This document shows positions 1 through 8,222 of a stretch of 19,254 nt of DNA, one piece after another. Source of the stretch: Bacteroidota bacterium. Its GTDB lineage: Bacteria; Bacteroidota; Bacteroidia; Bacteroidales; JAKIYJ01. Each line of letters starts with the position of its first letter. Within the stretch, counting starts at the first letter, position 1. A program made the translations under genes and the position numbers. The stretch spans positions 1-19,254 of the forward strand of contig JAKIYJ010000006.1 in assembly GCA_022708585.1 (NCBI GenBank), in the 5' to 3' direction. The notes below the pieces were generated by a model that was not told the origin of the DNA, searched no databases, and saw nothing but the letters and a program-made list of their open reading frames with translations.

Positions 1-200
1 TTTGCAACTGCAATAGGATGATAAATATAAGGTTCTCCGCTTTTACGTCTCATATCTTTATGAGCTTCAAGAGCGAAGTTAAATGCTTTACGAATAAGTT
101 GCTTATCTTTTGCAGAAGTATTGGGTTTACATACTTTAAGTATGTTTCTGTACTGTTTCAGAATTTCTTGTTTCTCTATTTCAGGGTCATCAACTTTCAT
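1..200 (-). CDS. RelA/SpoT-family (p)ppGpp synthetase/hydrolase, N-terminal fragment
   Basis: Only the first 66 codons are inside the window; the gene runs off the left edge. Read on the minus strand from the ATG at 198-200, the translation begins MKVDDPEIEK and contains AHKDMRRKSGEPYIYHP. This matches the conserved start of the HD hydrolase domain in long RelA/SpoT proteins, whose usual form is a His followed by RKSGEPYI-HP. These proteins make and degrade the stringent-response alarmone (p)ppGpp in the cytoplasm. The gene starts 35 bp downstream of the glyA stop on the same strand, so the two may be co-transcribed. Whether it has both synthetase and hydrolase activity cannot be seen from this fragment. 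No Shine-Dalgarno sequence is visible, as is normal for Bacteroidota. The family call is fairly secure despite the short length. Confidence 0.85.
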   Translation of the reverse strand, partial: MKVDDPEIEKQEILKQYRNILKVCKPNTSAKDKQLIRKAFNFALEAHKDMRRKSGEPYIYHPIAVA

Positions 201-235
201 GAAAAGACTATTTAAACATACTATGCATAAAAGTG

Positions 236-1516
236 CTACCAGTTAAACAATGGGAAATTTTTCATAAGGTCATTAACCTTATTTTTAACTCTGGTTATAA
301 CACTGTCATTGTTAATATTACGAATTACTTCATCAATAAGTTCAACAATAAGGGGCATATGATTTTCAGTAAGGCCGCGAGTAGTAATGGCTGGTGTTCC
401 AATTCTAAGTCCAGAAGTAGAAAAAGGGGTTCTACTATCAAAAGGGACCATATTTTTATTTACAGTAATATCAGCTTTTATGAGAGTATTTTCGACCACT
501 TTGCCTGTTATATCAGGGAATTTACTTCTTAAATCAATAAGCATAAGATGATTATCAGTACCACCGGAGATAACATTATAGCCTTTATCAATAAAGGCTT
601 TAGCCATAACATCAGCATTTTTAATAATTTGTTTACAATACTGGAGGTAATTTTCGGATAATGCTTCTCCAAAAGCCACAGCTTTTGCTGCTATGATATG
701 TTCAAGTGGTCCGCCTTGTATGCCTGGGAAGACGGCTGAATCCAGCATAGTGGACATCATTTTAGGTTCTCCTTTTGGCGTAGTAATTCCCCATGGGTTA
801 ACAAAGTCTTTCCCCATAAGTATCATTCCGCCTCTTGGTCCACGTAGTGTTTTGTGAGTAGTAGTAGTAACTATATGGCAATGTTCAAGTGCATTATTTA
901 ATAATCCTTTGGCAATAAGACCTGCTGGATGAGCTATATCAGCGAATAAAATTGCATGTATTTCATCAGCCAGTCGTCGCATTCGGGCATAATCCCAGTC
1001 TCTTGAATATGCAGAAGCACCTGCAATAATCATTTTAGGTTTATGTTCCAATGCTATTTTCTCCATTTGCTCGTAGTCAACTCTGCCAGTTTCTTGATTT
1101 ACACCATAAGAAACCGCATTATATAGAATACCGGAAGAATTAACAGGTGACCCGTGAGAAAGATGCCCCCCGTGAGAAAGATTAAGTCCTAAAAATGTAT
1201 CTCCTGGTTTAAGACAGGTTAAATAAACAGCCATATTGGCCTGTGCACCCGAATGAGGTTGTACATTAGCATACCCGGCATTAAAAAGTTTTTTTGCACG
1301 GTCAATTGCCAATTGTTCGGTTTGGTCAACAAACTCACAACCGCCATAATATCTTTTGCCAGGGTAACCTTCTGCATATTTGTTGGTTAAACAGGACCCC
1401 ATCGCAGCCATTACCTGTTCACTGACAAAATTTTCAGAAGCAATAAGTTCAAGCCCATTCAGTTGTCGCTTATACTCTTTTGTGATTATATCAAAAACTT
1501 CATTATCTTTATACAT
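236..1516 (-). CDS. glyA: Serine hydroxymethyltransferase
   Basis: A 426-residue PLP enzyme that interconverts serine and glycine with transfer of a one-carbon unit to tetrahydrofolate, acting in the cytoplasm. The length is normal for bacterial SHMT. The N-terminus has the family signature LNGLELIASENFVS (about residues 19-32). A glycine/histidine-rich SHGGHLSHGSPVN follows at about 114-126. FADIAHPAGLIA at 191-202 contains the cofactor-contacting Asp and His. TTTTHKTLRGPRGG at 217-230 contains the Schiff-base lysine, K222. The ATG at 1514-1516 is the natural start because the conserved region begins soon after it. The gene is divergent from rpoN and is followed on the same strand by the relA/spoT-like gene. 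No key residue is missing. Confidence 0.97.
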   Translation of the reverse strand: MYKDNEVFDIITKEYKRQLNGLELIASENFVSEQVMAAMGSCLTNKYAEGYPGKRYYGGCEFVDQTEQLAIDRAKKLFNAGYANVQPHSGAQANMAVYLTCLKPGDTFLGLNLSHGGHLSHGSPVNSSGILYNAVSYGVNQETGRVDYEQMEKIALEHKPKMIIAGASAYSRDWDYARMRRLADEIHAILFADIAHPAGLIAKGLLNNALEHCHIVTTTTHKTLRGPRGGMILMGKDFVNPWGITTPKGEPKMMSTMLDSAVFPGIQGGPLEHIIAAKAVAFGEALSENYLQYCKQIIKNADVMAKAFIDKGYNVISGGTDNHLMLIDLRSKFPDITGKVVENTLIKADITVNKNMVPFDSRTPFSTSGLRIGTPAITTRGLTENHMPLIVELIDEVIRNINNDSVITRVKNKVNDLMKNFPLFNW

Positions 1517-1569
1517 AATATATAATTTTTGTTTTTTAATTAAAAAATATTTTTCTTATTTAGATTTTC

Positions 1570-1577
1570 CAAAATTA
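1570..1577 (-). promoter_or_regulatory. Candidate Bacteroidota -7 element upstream of glyA
   Basis: On the minus strand this reads TAATTTTG, a match to the Bacteroidota primary-sigma -7 consensus TAnnTTTG. It lies 54 bp upstream of the glyA ATG, giving a leader of plausible length. No good -33 TTTG was found at the usual spacing. In such AT-rich DNA a chance match is possible. Confidence 0.3.
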
Positions 1578-1769
1578 GTATTTATTAATGAAATATTTAC
1601 AGTAATGAAGTTAAAAGTTATATTATATGATGCACAAATTTGAATGAAAGATTTCGTAAATACTATATTATTGTATAACTCAATATAATAAAATAAAATT
1701 TAACTTATGCAGTTTTTTTATTAATTAAAATAATTAATTTTATTGATGTTTAATATAATTAAAGATTGG

Positions 1770-1777
1770 TATCTTTG
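1770..1777 (+). promoter_or_regulatory. Candidate Bacteroidota -7 element upstream of rpoN
   Basis: TATCTTTG matches TAnnTTTG and lies 90 bp upstream of the rpoN ATG. A weak ATTG at 1742-1745 is the nearest -33-like sequence, but its spacing of about 24 bp is longer than the usual 19-21 bp. The call rests on the -7 match and its position only. Confidence 0.35.
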
Positions 1778-1867
1778 AGATAAAAAATAAAATTTTTTAA
1801 AATGCTTGTTTTTAAAATATTTAATAATTAACTTGCCATAATAAATAAATAATAAAAAAATAAAACT

Positions 1868-3352
1868 ATGATTACGCAAAAATTGGAACAAAAGCTTCTT
1901 CAAAAGTTATCGCCACAGCAAATACAACTTATGAAGCTGTTGCAGGTACCAACTGCTGTTCTGGAGCAAAGAATCAAGCAGGAGATTGAAGAAAACCCTG
2001 CATTAGAATTTGATGATATGGAGGAAGATGACAATATGGATATTGAATCTGATGTGGTACTTAATACACAAAATGAGGCAGAACAGGAAGAAAACGCTTC
2101 GGAAGAAGATAAGTTTGATGACATTGATATTGAAGATTACTTTGATGAAGATGATATACCAGAATACAAACTATATGTAAACAATTCAAGTAAGGATGAA
2201 GAAAATAAACAGGCTGTTTTTGTATCGGGGACTACATTTCATGACTATCTTGTAACACAATTGGGCTGGCGAAATCTTACAAGTAAACAAAGGCTTATTG
2301 GAGAAGTTGTTATTGGGAATATTGATGATTCTGGCTATTTACAAAGAGATGCATCTGCTATTGCTGATGATATTGCATTTAGTTTTAATGTTGAAGCAAA
2401 AACAGAAGAAGTGCAGGAAATAATTGATTTAATTAAACAATTTGATCCTCCTGGAGTAGGAGCAAGTGGATTACAAGAATGTTTGCTCATACAGATTAAA
2501 AATATTAACGAACAAACTTCTTCAGTACAATTGGCAATTAATATTATTGAAAATTATTTTGAAGATTTCATTCATAAACATTATGATAAAATATTAAAAA
2601 AAATAGATATAAGTGAAGAAGAACTGAAAAATGCGACAGAAGTAATATTAAAACTTAATCCTAAACCGGGTAATACAATATTTGAAAGTGATAAAAATAA
2701 TCCTGATATTATTCCTGATTTTTTTGTTACTAATAATGACGGCAAATTGGAACTGACACTGGATTCACGCAACGCTCCCGATATAAGGATTAGCCGTAGG
2801 TTTCAAGAAATGCTTGAAACATATTCTGACAGTTCAAATAAAAAAACAAGGAATAAGGAAATTGTTAATTTTGTTCGTCAAAAAATTGATTCTGCAAAAT
2901 GGTTTATTGAAGCCATAAAACAAAGACAAAATACTTTGTATGTTACAATGGAAGCCATAATGAATTTTCAAAAAGATTATTTTCTTACGGGAGATGAAAG
3001 ACTTATTAAACCAATGATACTTAAAGATATTGCTGACATTGTAAATATGGATATTTCTACTGTATCGCGTGTAGCAAACAGTAAATACGTTCAAACTTCT
3101 TTTGGTACATTTTTGCTAAAAGTACTCTTTTCAGAATCATTGCAAACAGATAAAGGAGAGGAGGTGTCAAGCAGAGAAGTAAAAAAGATATTATCCGATT
3201 GCATCGATTCTGAAAATAAACGCAATCCATTCACAGATGAACAACTCGCTGGCTTACTTAAAGAGAAGGGTTATAATATAGCAAGACGTACTGTGGCAAA
3301 ATACAGAGAAATGTTAAATATACCTGTTGCAAGACTCAGAAAAGAGTTATAA
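1868..3352 (+). CDS. rpoN: RNA polymerase sigma-54 factor
   Basis: A 494-residue alternative sigma factor that directs RNA polymerase to -24/-12 promoters and needs an AAA+ enhancer-binding activator to open them. Region I (about residues 1-50) is the Gln/Leu-rich activator-responsive segment: QLMKLLQVP, then a stretch ending IEENPALE. It is followed by a long acidic region II to about residue 115. The core-binding domain shows FDPPGVGASGLQECLL. A helix-turn-helix-like segment contains LKDIADIVNMDISTVSRV. The RpoN box, ARRTVAKYRE, is at residues 472-481 near the C-terminus and recognises the -24 element. All regions are present and the length is typical. The membrane-protein gene follows after 15 bp, so the two probably share a transcript. 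No activator gene is in the window. Confidence 0.97.
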   Translation: MITQKLEQKLLQKLSPQQIQLMKLLQVPTAVLEQRIKQEIEENPALEFDDMEEDDNMDIESDVVLNTQNEAEQEENASEEDKFDDIDIEDYFDEDDIPEYKLYVNNSSKDEENKQAVFVSGTTFHDYLVTQLGWRNLTSKQRLIGEVVIGNIDDSGYLQRDASAIADDIAFSFNVEAKTEEVQEIIDLIKQFDPPGVGASGLQECLLIQIKNINEQTSSVQLAINIIENYFEDFIHKHYDKILKKIDISEEELKNATEVILKLNPKPGNTIFESDKNNPDIIPDFFVTNNDGKLELTLDSRNAPDIRISRRFQEMLETYSDSSNKKTRNKEIVNFVRQKIDSAKWFIEAIKQRQNTLYVTMEAIMNFQKDYFLTGDERLIKPMILKDIADIVNMDISTVSRVANSKYVQTSFGTFLLKVLFSESLQTDKGEEVSSREVKKILSDCIDSENKRNPFTDEQLAGLLKEKGYNIARRTVAKYREMLNIPVARLRKEL

Positions 3353-3367
3353 TTAAAAAACAAAACA

Positions 3368-3979
3368 ATGTCTGATAAAACTGCAAAAATTATAAGTTGT
3401 ATATTTCATCCTCTTTTAATGCCAACTTATGGGTTTATTATTATATTTAATATGAATTCTCTTCTTTTTCAATTTCCTAATAAAGGAAAATCATTGCTTG
3501 TTTTTTTTATATTAATAACAACTTGTGTACTCCCTTTGATGACAATTTACTTTATAAAACGTCAGGGATTAATAAAATCCTGGAATATGGAAGATAAGGA
3601 AGAAAGAATTTTTCCATATATTATATCAGCTATATTTTTTTATTTTGCATATAGATTAATAATAAAGTTTCAATTACCTTCAATGTTTTATTATTTTCTT
3701 CTTGGATCTTCTTTATTGGTAATACTTTCATTAATAATCAATTTTAAATGGAAAATCAGTTCTCACATGGTGGGTTTAGGAGGTTTAACAGGTACTTTTA
3801 CAGTTTTATTTTATAAGTTTCAATTGAATATAAGTTATTTGATAGCTATTTTAATAGTAATTTCAGGACTTACAGGATATGCACGATTAAAATTAAATTC
3901 ACATACGCATGCACAAATCTATGCAGGTTTTGGTTTGGGTTTAGTAATAATGACAGTATTTTTGTTTTTTCTTCTATAA
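3368..3979 (+). CDS. Integral membrane protein, PAP2-like with degenerate motifs
   Basis: A 203-residue protein that is mostly hydrophobic, with roughly five or six predicted membrane helices and a start 15 bp after rpoN. Three short polar patches resemble the lipid-phosphatase (PAP2) motifs in order: MEDKEERIFPY at 74-84, SSH at 131-133, and ARLKLNSHTHAQIYAG at 172-187. The last resembles S-R-x5-H-x3-D, but Gln stands where the PAP2 aspartate is expected and the first motif lacks the usual spacing. If the resemblance is real, the protein may act on lipid phosphates at the inner membrane, possibly with altered or lost catalysis. The family assignment is an inference from motif layout. Its position after rpoN may be simple operon sharing and says little about function. 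Confidence 0.55.
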   Translation: MSDKTAKIISCIFHPLLMPTYGFIIIFNMNSLLFQFPNKGKSLLVFFILITTCVLPLMTIYFIKRQGLIKSWNMEDKEERIFPYIISAIFFYFAYRLIIKFQLPSMFYYFLLGSSLLVILSLIINFKWKISSHMVGLGGLTGTFTVLFYKFQLNISYLIAILIVISGLTGYARLKLNSHTHAQIYAGFGLGLVIMTVFLFFLL

Positions 3980-4132
3980 AAAACAAAGTTCAAGAGATAT
4001 AAATTATAATAATTTTTAAAATCTGTATATTTTTTCTTTGTTATTTTACTTATTAAAGGTATATTTTATTATCTTAACACGATAAATGTTGCCCTAACTG
4101 AATTTACTGGCAATTTTACTATTATTCTATTA

Positions 4133-4165
4133 TTTATATATAAGCAAAAAACTTTAATATATTTG
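4133..4165 (+). promoter_or_regulatory. Candidate Bacteroidota promoter for polA
   Basis: TATATTTG at 4158-4165 matches the -7 consensus TAnnTTTG. A TTTA at 4133-4136 sits 21 bp upstream, the proper spacing for a -33 TTTG with one mismatch. The polA ATG is only 18 bp downstream of the -7 element, so the leader would be very short. This is the best promoter candidate in the window and fits the 204-bp gap before polA. Confidence 0.4.
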
Positions 4166-4183
4166 AAAATATTTTAATACAAT

Positions 4184-6895
4184 ATGGAAAAACAAGGGGA
4201 AAAACTTTTTCTTGTAGATGCAATGGCTTTGATATACAGGGCTTATTTTGCATTAAATAAAAATCCAAGAATCAATTCTAAAGGGCTTAATACATCGGCT
4301 ATTTTGGGTTTTGCCAATAGCTTATATGATGTAATAAAGAATGAAAAACCCACTTATATGGCAGTTGCTTTCGACAGTCATGCTCCTACTATACGACATA
4401 CAGATTTTGCTGATTATAAGGCACAAAGGCAGGAGACTCCTGAAGATATTATTAAATCGGTACCATATATTGAACGACTTGTGCGGGCTTTTAATATTCC
4501 AGTACTTGTTATGGATGGTTATGAAGCTGATGATAATATTTTTATATATAAACCTGGCAGAATGGGTGATAAATTTGAAATATTAGGTATTAAAGATATA
4601 AATGAGAAATACGGAATTAATAATCCTTCTCAGGTAATTGATATTCTTGGTTTATGGGGAGATGCAAGTGATAATATACCAGGGGTACCAGGCATTGGAG
4701 AGGTGAGAGCCAAACAATTAATTGCAGAATACGGTTCAATTGAAAATCTTTTATCTAATACTGACAAATTAACAGGAAAAATAAAAGAAAACCTTAAAAA
4801 TTATTCGAAACAAGCCATTATGTCGAAACAGTTAGCTACAATTATTCTGGATGTACCAATTGAATTTGATGAAAAAAAATTTCTACTTACCGAACCGGAT
4901 TTTCCTGCTTTAAAAGCACTTCTCGATGAATTGGAATTTCGAAACTTTGCTAAAAGAGTTTTTACTGATTATTCTTTAAAAAGGGAAAATTCTGCGAACC
5001 CCTCTTCTACCTTAACACAAATCAATTTATTTGATAATATTGAAACAGATGAAACTTCAAATAAAATTTCAGAAAATATATTTAAAACGATTAATGATAC
5101 GCCCCATAATTACTATCTTATAGATACTTTTGAAAAAAGGAAAGAACTTATTGCAGTTTTATTACAATACGATTCAATATGTTTCGATACTGAAACAACG
5201 GGGCTTGATACAAGTAAATGTGAACTTGCAGGAATTTCCTTTTGTGTAAAAGCAGGAGAAGCATATTTTGTGAGTATACCATCAAATTATAATTCAGCTT
5301 GTAACATTTTAAATGAATTTAAAGAAATATTTACCAGCAATAAAATTTTAAAAATCGGACAAAACATAAAATTTGATATCTCTGTATTAAAATGGTATGA
5401 TATTGATGTATGCGAACCTTTATTTGATACTATGATTGCTCATTATTTACTTCAACCTGACAATAGACATAATATGGATTATCTGGCGCGGGTATATCTT
5501 AATTACAAAACTGTTGCAATTGAGGAATTAATTGGTAAAAAAGGCAAGTTACAGGGCAATATTCGTGATGTAGATATTGAAATTTTGAAGGAATATGCAG
5601 CAGAAGATGCTGATATAACTTTTCAATTAAAAAACATTTTTGATAAACTTTTAAAAGAAAATAATCTTACAGAACTTTTTTATAAGATAGAAATGCCATT
5701 GGTTAAAGTGTTGTCTGCTATGGAAAACGAAGGTGTAAAACTGGATATGGAAGCATTAAGAGAATTTTCGGTACAATTGCAAAACGAAATTAGTATTCTT
5801 GAAAAAAAAATATATGAACTCGCCGGTGAAATATTTAATATAGCATCGTCGAAGCAACTTGGGACTATTTTATTTGAAAAATTGAAAATTTCGGACAAGA
5901 CAAAATTAACTAAAACAAAACAATTGAGTACCAATGAAGAGGTGTTGAGAAAACTGATTAATAAGCATCCTATTGTAAATCTTGTACTTGAATACAGGTC
6001 ATTAACAAAGTTAAAATCGACTTATGCAGATGCACTTCCTACATTGGTAAATCCCCGTACAGGGCGGATACATACATCATATAATCAAGCTGTTGCAGCT
6101 ACGGGGAGATTAAGTTCTAATAATCCCAATTTACAGAACATTCCAGTGAGAACCGAGACTGGAAAAGAAATACGCAAGGCTTTTATAGCAAGAAATGAAA
6201 GATACATTCTTATCTCGGCTGATTATTCTCAGATTGAATTGAGAATAATGGCAAGTTTAAGTGGAGACAAGGCTATGCAGGAATCTTTTATACAAAATCT
6301 TGATATTCATGCAGCCACAGCAGCCAAAGTTTATAATGTGCCATTGGAAATGGTTACTCCTGAAATGAGACAAAAGGCAAAGACAGTTAATTTTGGGATA
6401 ATATATGGTATTTCTGCCTTTGGACTTTCCGAAAGGCTTTTGATACCTCGCAGTGAATCTGCAAATATAATTGAACAATATTTCAAGCAATATCCTGGTG
6501 TAAAAGAGTATATGAATAATATAATCAAATTTGCACGAGAACACGGTTATGTACAAACAATACTGGGGCGGCGTCGTTACCTGAGAGATATAAATTCTGC
6601 TAATGCCAGTGTACGTGGCTTTGCTGAACGAAATGCAATTAATACACCTATACAGGGCAGTGCAGCTGATATGATTAAAATTGCAATGAATAATATTTAT
6701 TATGAAATGAATAAGTTAAATTTTAAATCAAAAATGATAATGCAGGTGCATGATGAATTAGTATTTGATGCATACAAAGATGAAGTTGAAGTATTAATAC
6801 CTATTATTAAGGATAAAATGGTGAATGCACTGCCACTTAATGTTCCAATAGAAACAGTAATTAAAACCGGAAACAACTGGCTCGAAGCACATTAA
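4184..6895 (+). CDS. polA: DNA polymerase I with an in-frame gap in the 5'-nuclease domain
   Basis: A 903-residue family A DNA polymerase for repair and Okazaki-fragment processing. N-terminal 5'-nuclease domain: LFLVDAMALIYRAYFAL at 8-24, AFDSHAPTIRHTDF at 62-75 and GYEADD at 112-117 are recognisable. The sequence then jumps directly to NIFIYKPGRMG. Homologues of this group normally have about 31 residues here, including the T-x-DKD acidic motif. The DNA-binding GDASDNIPGVPGIGE segment follows, so the domain resumes in frame. The 3'-5' exonuclease is intact: FDTETTGL, GQNIKFD and YAAEDAD supply the usual acidic residues. Polymerase motifs are intact: A (ADYSQIELR), B (RQKAKTVNFGIIYG) and C (QVHDELV). 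Prediction: polymerase and proofreading active, 5' nuclease inactive. The phosphopantetheinyl transferase gene follows after 33 bp. An assembly error is the main alternative for the gap. Confidence 0.97.
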   Translation: MEKQGEKLFLVDAMALIYRAYFALNKNPRINSKGLNTSAILGFANSLYDVIKNEKPTYMAVAFDSHAPTIRHTDFADYKAQRQETPEDIIKSVPYIERLVRAFNIPVLVMDGYEADDNIFIYKPGRMGDKFEILGIKDINEKYGINNPSQVIDILGLWGDASDNIPGVPGIGEVRAKQLIAEYGSIENLLSNTDKLTGKIKENLKNYSKQAIMSKQLATIILDVPIEFDEKKFLLTEPDFPALKALLDELEFRNFAKRVFTDYSLKRENSANPSSTLTQINLFDNIETDETSNKISENIFKTINDTPHNYYLIDTFEKRKELIAVLLQYDSICFDTETTGLDTSKCELAGISFCVKAGEAYFVSIPSNYNSACNILNEFKEIFTSNKILKIGQNIKFDISVLKWYDIDVCEPLFDTMIAHYLLQPDNRHNMDYLARVYLNYKTVAIEELIGKKGKLQGNIRDVDIEILKEYAAEDADITFQLKNIFDKLLKENNLTELFYKIEMPLVKVLSAMENEGVKLDMEALREFSVQLQNEISILEKKIYELAGEIFNIASSKQLGTILFEKLKISDKTKLTKTKQLSTNEEVLRKLINKHPIVNLVLEYRSLTKLKSTYADALPTLVNPRTGRIHTSYNQAVAATGRLSSNNPNLQNIPVRTETGKEIRKAFIARNERYILISADYSQIELRIMASLSGDKAMQESFIQNLDIHAATAAKVYNVPLEMVTPEMRQKAKTVNFGIIYGISAFGLSERLLIPRSESANIIEQYFKQYPGVKEYMNNIIKFAREHGYVQTILGRRRYLRDINSANASVRGFAERNAINTPIQGSAADMIKIAMNNIYYEMNKLNFKSKMIMQVHDELVFDAYKDEVEVLIPIIKDKMVNALPLNVPIETVIKTGNNWLEAH

Positions 6896-6928
6896 AAATC
6901 TGTCTGCAATCATTATAAACATATTTTT

Positions 6929-7594
6929 ATGCCAATAATTTTACAAAAGAGAAAACCTGAAAACTTGATTTATGGCGTATGGGAAATTACGGAAACGGAA
7001 GAGGAGTTGTTAAAAGACTTAATTTTGTCAGAAGAAGAAAAAAAAATACTTAATAATATAAAATTACCGATTAAAAGACGACAATGGATAAGTTATCATA
7101 AATTAATAAAGACTTTGCTATGGCAAAATGAATATCAGGGTATAACCTATAATAAACACGGCAAGCCATTTTTAAGAAATTTATCATTTAATATTTCTGT
7201 TTCACATACAGAAAATTATTCTTCTGCAATCATCGGCAAAGATATGCCAGTTGGAATTGATATAGAAACCACAGATAATAAAATACTTAAAATAGAGAAA
7301 AAGTTTCTTTCTGCCGAAGAAATTTCACTTTTGCCTGAAATTAATCGTACAATGGTTTTGCATATTATGTGGGGAGTAAAAGAATCTATATATAAACTTA
7401 TGGGTATGCAGAATGTTATTTTTGCGGAGGATTTACAAATTTCGTCAATTACGGATAATAAAGAAAATTGTATTTATTGTACTTTTCAAAAAAATACAAT
7501 AACAGAAAATTTTGTAGCATTTTATGAAATTATTAAAAATATGATGCTTGTTTATGCTGTGCCAGAAAATTTCGTTGAACATCACTGTTATTAA
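6929..7594 (+). CDS. 4'-phosphopantetheinyl transferase, Sfp/Gsp type
   Basis: A 221-residue enzyme that moves the 4'-phosphopantetheine arm of coenzyme A to a serine of a carrier protein, giving the active holo form for fatty-acid or related synthesis. Visible motifs in order: GKPFL at 78-82, FNISVSHT at 87-94, GIDIE at 109-113 and WGVKESIYK at 148-156. Asp111, Glu113 and Glu152 are the expected magnesium ligands. The length and motif set fit the Sfp group rather than the short AcpS group. It starts 33 bp after polA and is probably read on the same transcript. Its last 62 bp overlap the 3' end of the deacetylase gene on the other strand, so the final 20 or so residues are encoded opposite another coding sequence. 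The target carrier protein is not in the window. Confidence 0.93.
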   Translation: MPIILQKRKPENLIYGVWEITETEEELLKDLILSEEEKKILNNIKLPIKRRQWISYHKLIKTLLWQNEYQGITYNKHGKPFLRNLSFNISVSHTENYSSAIIGKDMPVGIDIETTDNKILKIEKKFLSAEEISLLPEINRTMVLHIMWGVKESIYKLMGMQNVIFAEDLQISSITDNKENCIYCTFQKNTITENFVAFYEIIKNMMLVYAVPENFVEHHCY

Positions 7595-8213
7595 GGCAAA
7601 CATCAATAGTTATTGGACTGAAAATATATTTTTTAATCAAGAAATATTCAATAAAACGCGGAAGTGCGTATTTAAGATTTTTTTCAGCTTTAATACTGTC
7701 GTGAAATACAATTATAGAGCCTGAACTGGTTTTCAAAGAGTTGGAGAAACATTTTTTGCCACTTATATTTTTATCATAGTCGCCTGTTAGTATACTCCAT
7801 AATACTATTGCGTAATTTTGCCGTAGAGTTTTAATTTTTGAAATATTAATTTTTCCATAAGGTGGTCTAAAAAGTTGGGAATTAATTAATTTATCGGCTT
7901 TGTCAACATTATCAAAATAATCTTTATTGCTGGTTTTGAAAGCATTAATATGATTAAATGTATGATTACCCTTTGCATGCCCTTCATTTAATATTCTTTT
8001 AAAAATATCAGGATTTCGTTTAACATTGTCACCAACACAGAAAAAGGTAGCTTTAATATTGTAATATTTCAGGACATCTAAAACCCAATGAGTAACAATA
8101 GTAGGTCCATCATCAAAAGTGAGAAAAATTTCATTTTGAGAAGCAGGGAGGTGCCAGATTAAATTGTTTTTGGATAGATTACTAATAATTAAAGGAGATC
8201 TGGTTATCAGCAT
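7533..8213 (-). CDS. NodB-type polysaccharide deacetylase (carbohydrate esterase 4)
   Basis: A 226-residue metal-dependent deacetylase of N-acetylated sugars in glycans. All NodB signatures are present: LTFDDGP at 31-37 (catalytic base and metal Asp), NHTFNH at 83-88 (the two metal-binding His), RPPYG at 116-120, a WSILTGDY segment at 139-146 and VFHDS at 169-173. There is no obvious cleavable signal peptide; the N-terminus only has a mildly hydrophobic start, so its cellular location is open. It starts 9 bp after the DUF2723 gene stop and is very likely in one operon with it, which suggests a shared envelope-glycan role. The last 20 or so residues lie opposite the end of the phosphopantetheinyl transferase gene and appear to be a nonconserved tail. 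The substrate cannot be told from sequence. Confidence 0.93.
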   Translation of the reverse strand: MLITRSPLIISNLSKNNLIWHLPASQNEIFLTFDDGPTIVTHWVLDVLKYYNIKATFFCVGDNVKRNPDIFKRILNEGHAKGNHTFNHINAFKTSNKDYFDNVDKADKLINSQLFRPPYGKINISKIKTLRQNYAIVLWSILTGDYDKNISGKKCFSNSLKTSSGSIIVFHDSIKAEKNLKYALPRFIEYFLIKKYIFSPITIDVCLNNSDVQRNFLAQHKQASYF

Positions 8214-8222
8214 TATAAAATA

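Larger units (their letters stand above)
1517..1867. other. Divergent intergenic region between glyA and rpoN
   Basis: This 351-bp stretch is extremely AT-rich and holds no credible gene. It separates two genes transcribed away from each other and so must contain both promoters; one TAnnTTTG-type candidate is visible in each direction and is listed separately. No GC-rich hairpin, riboswitch-like structure or tRNA was recognised. Confidence 0.7.

Noticed and set aside
233..532. A 99-codon plus-strand frame over the end of glyA
   Set aside because: It is the antisense shadow of a highly conserved enzyme, with no independent support.
4532..4540. A frameshift or pseudogene call for polA
   Set aside because: The frame is continuous and all downstream motifs follow; the missing part is an in-frame gap, so the gene is kept as coding with an altered domain.
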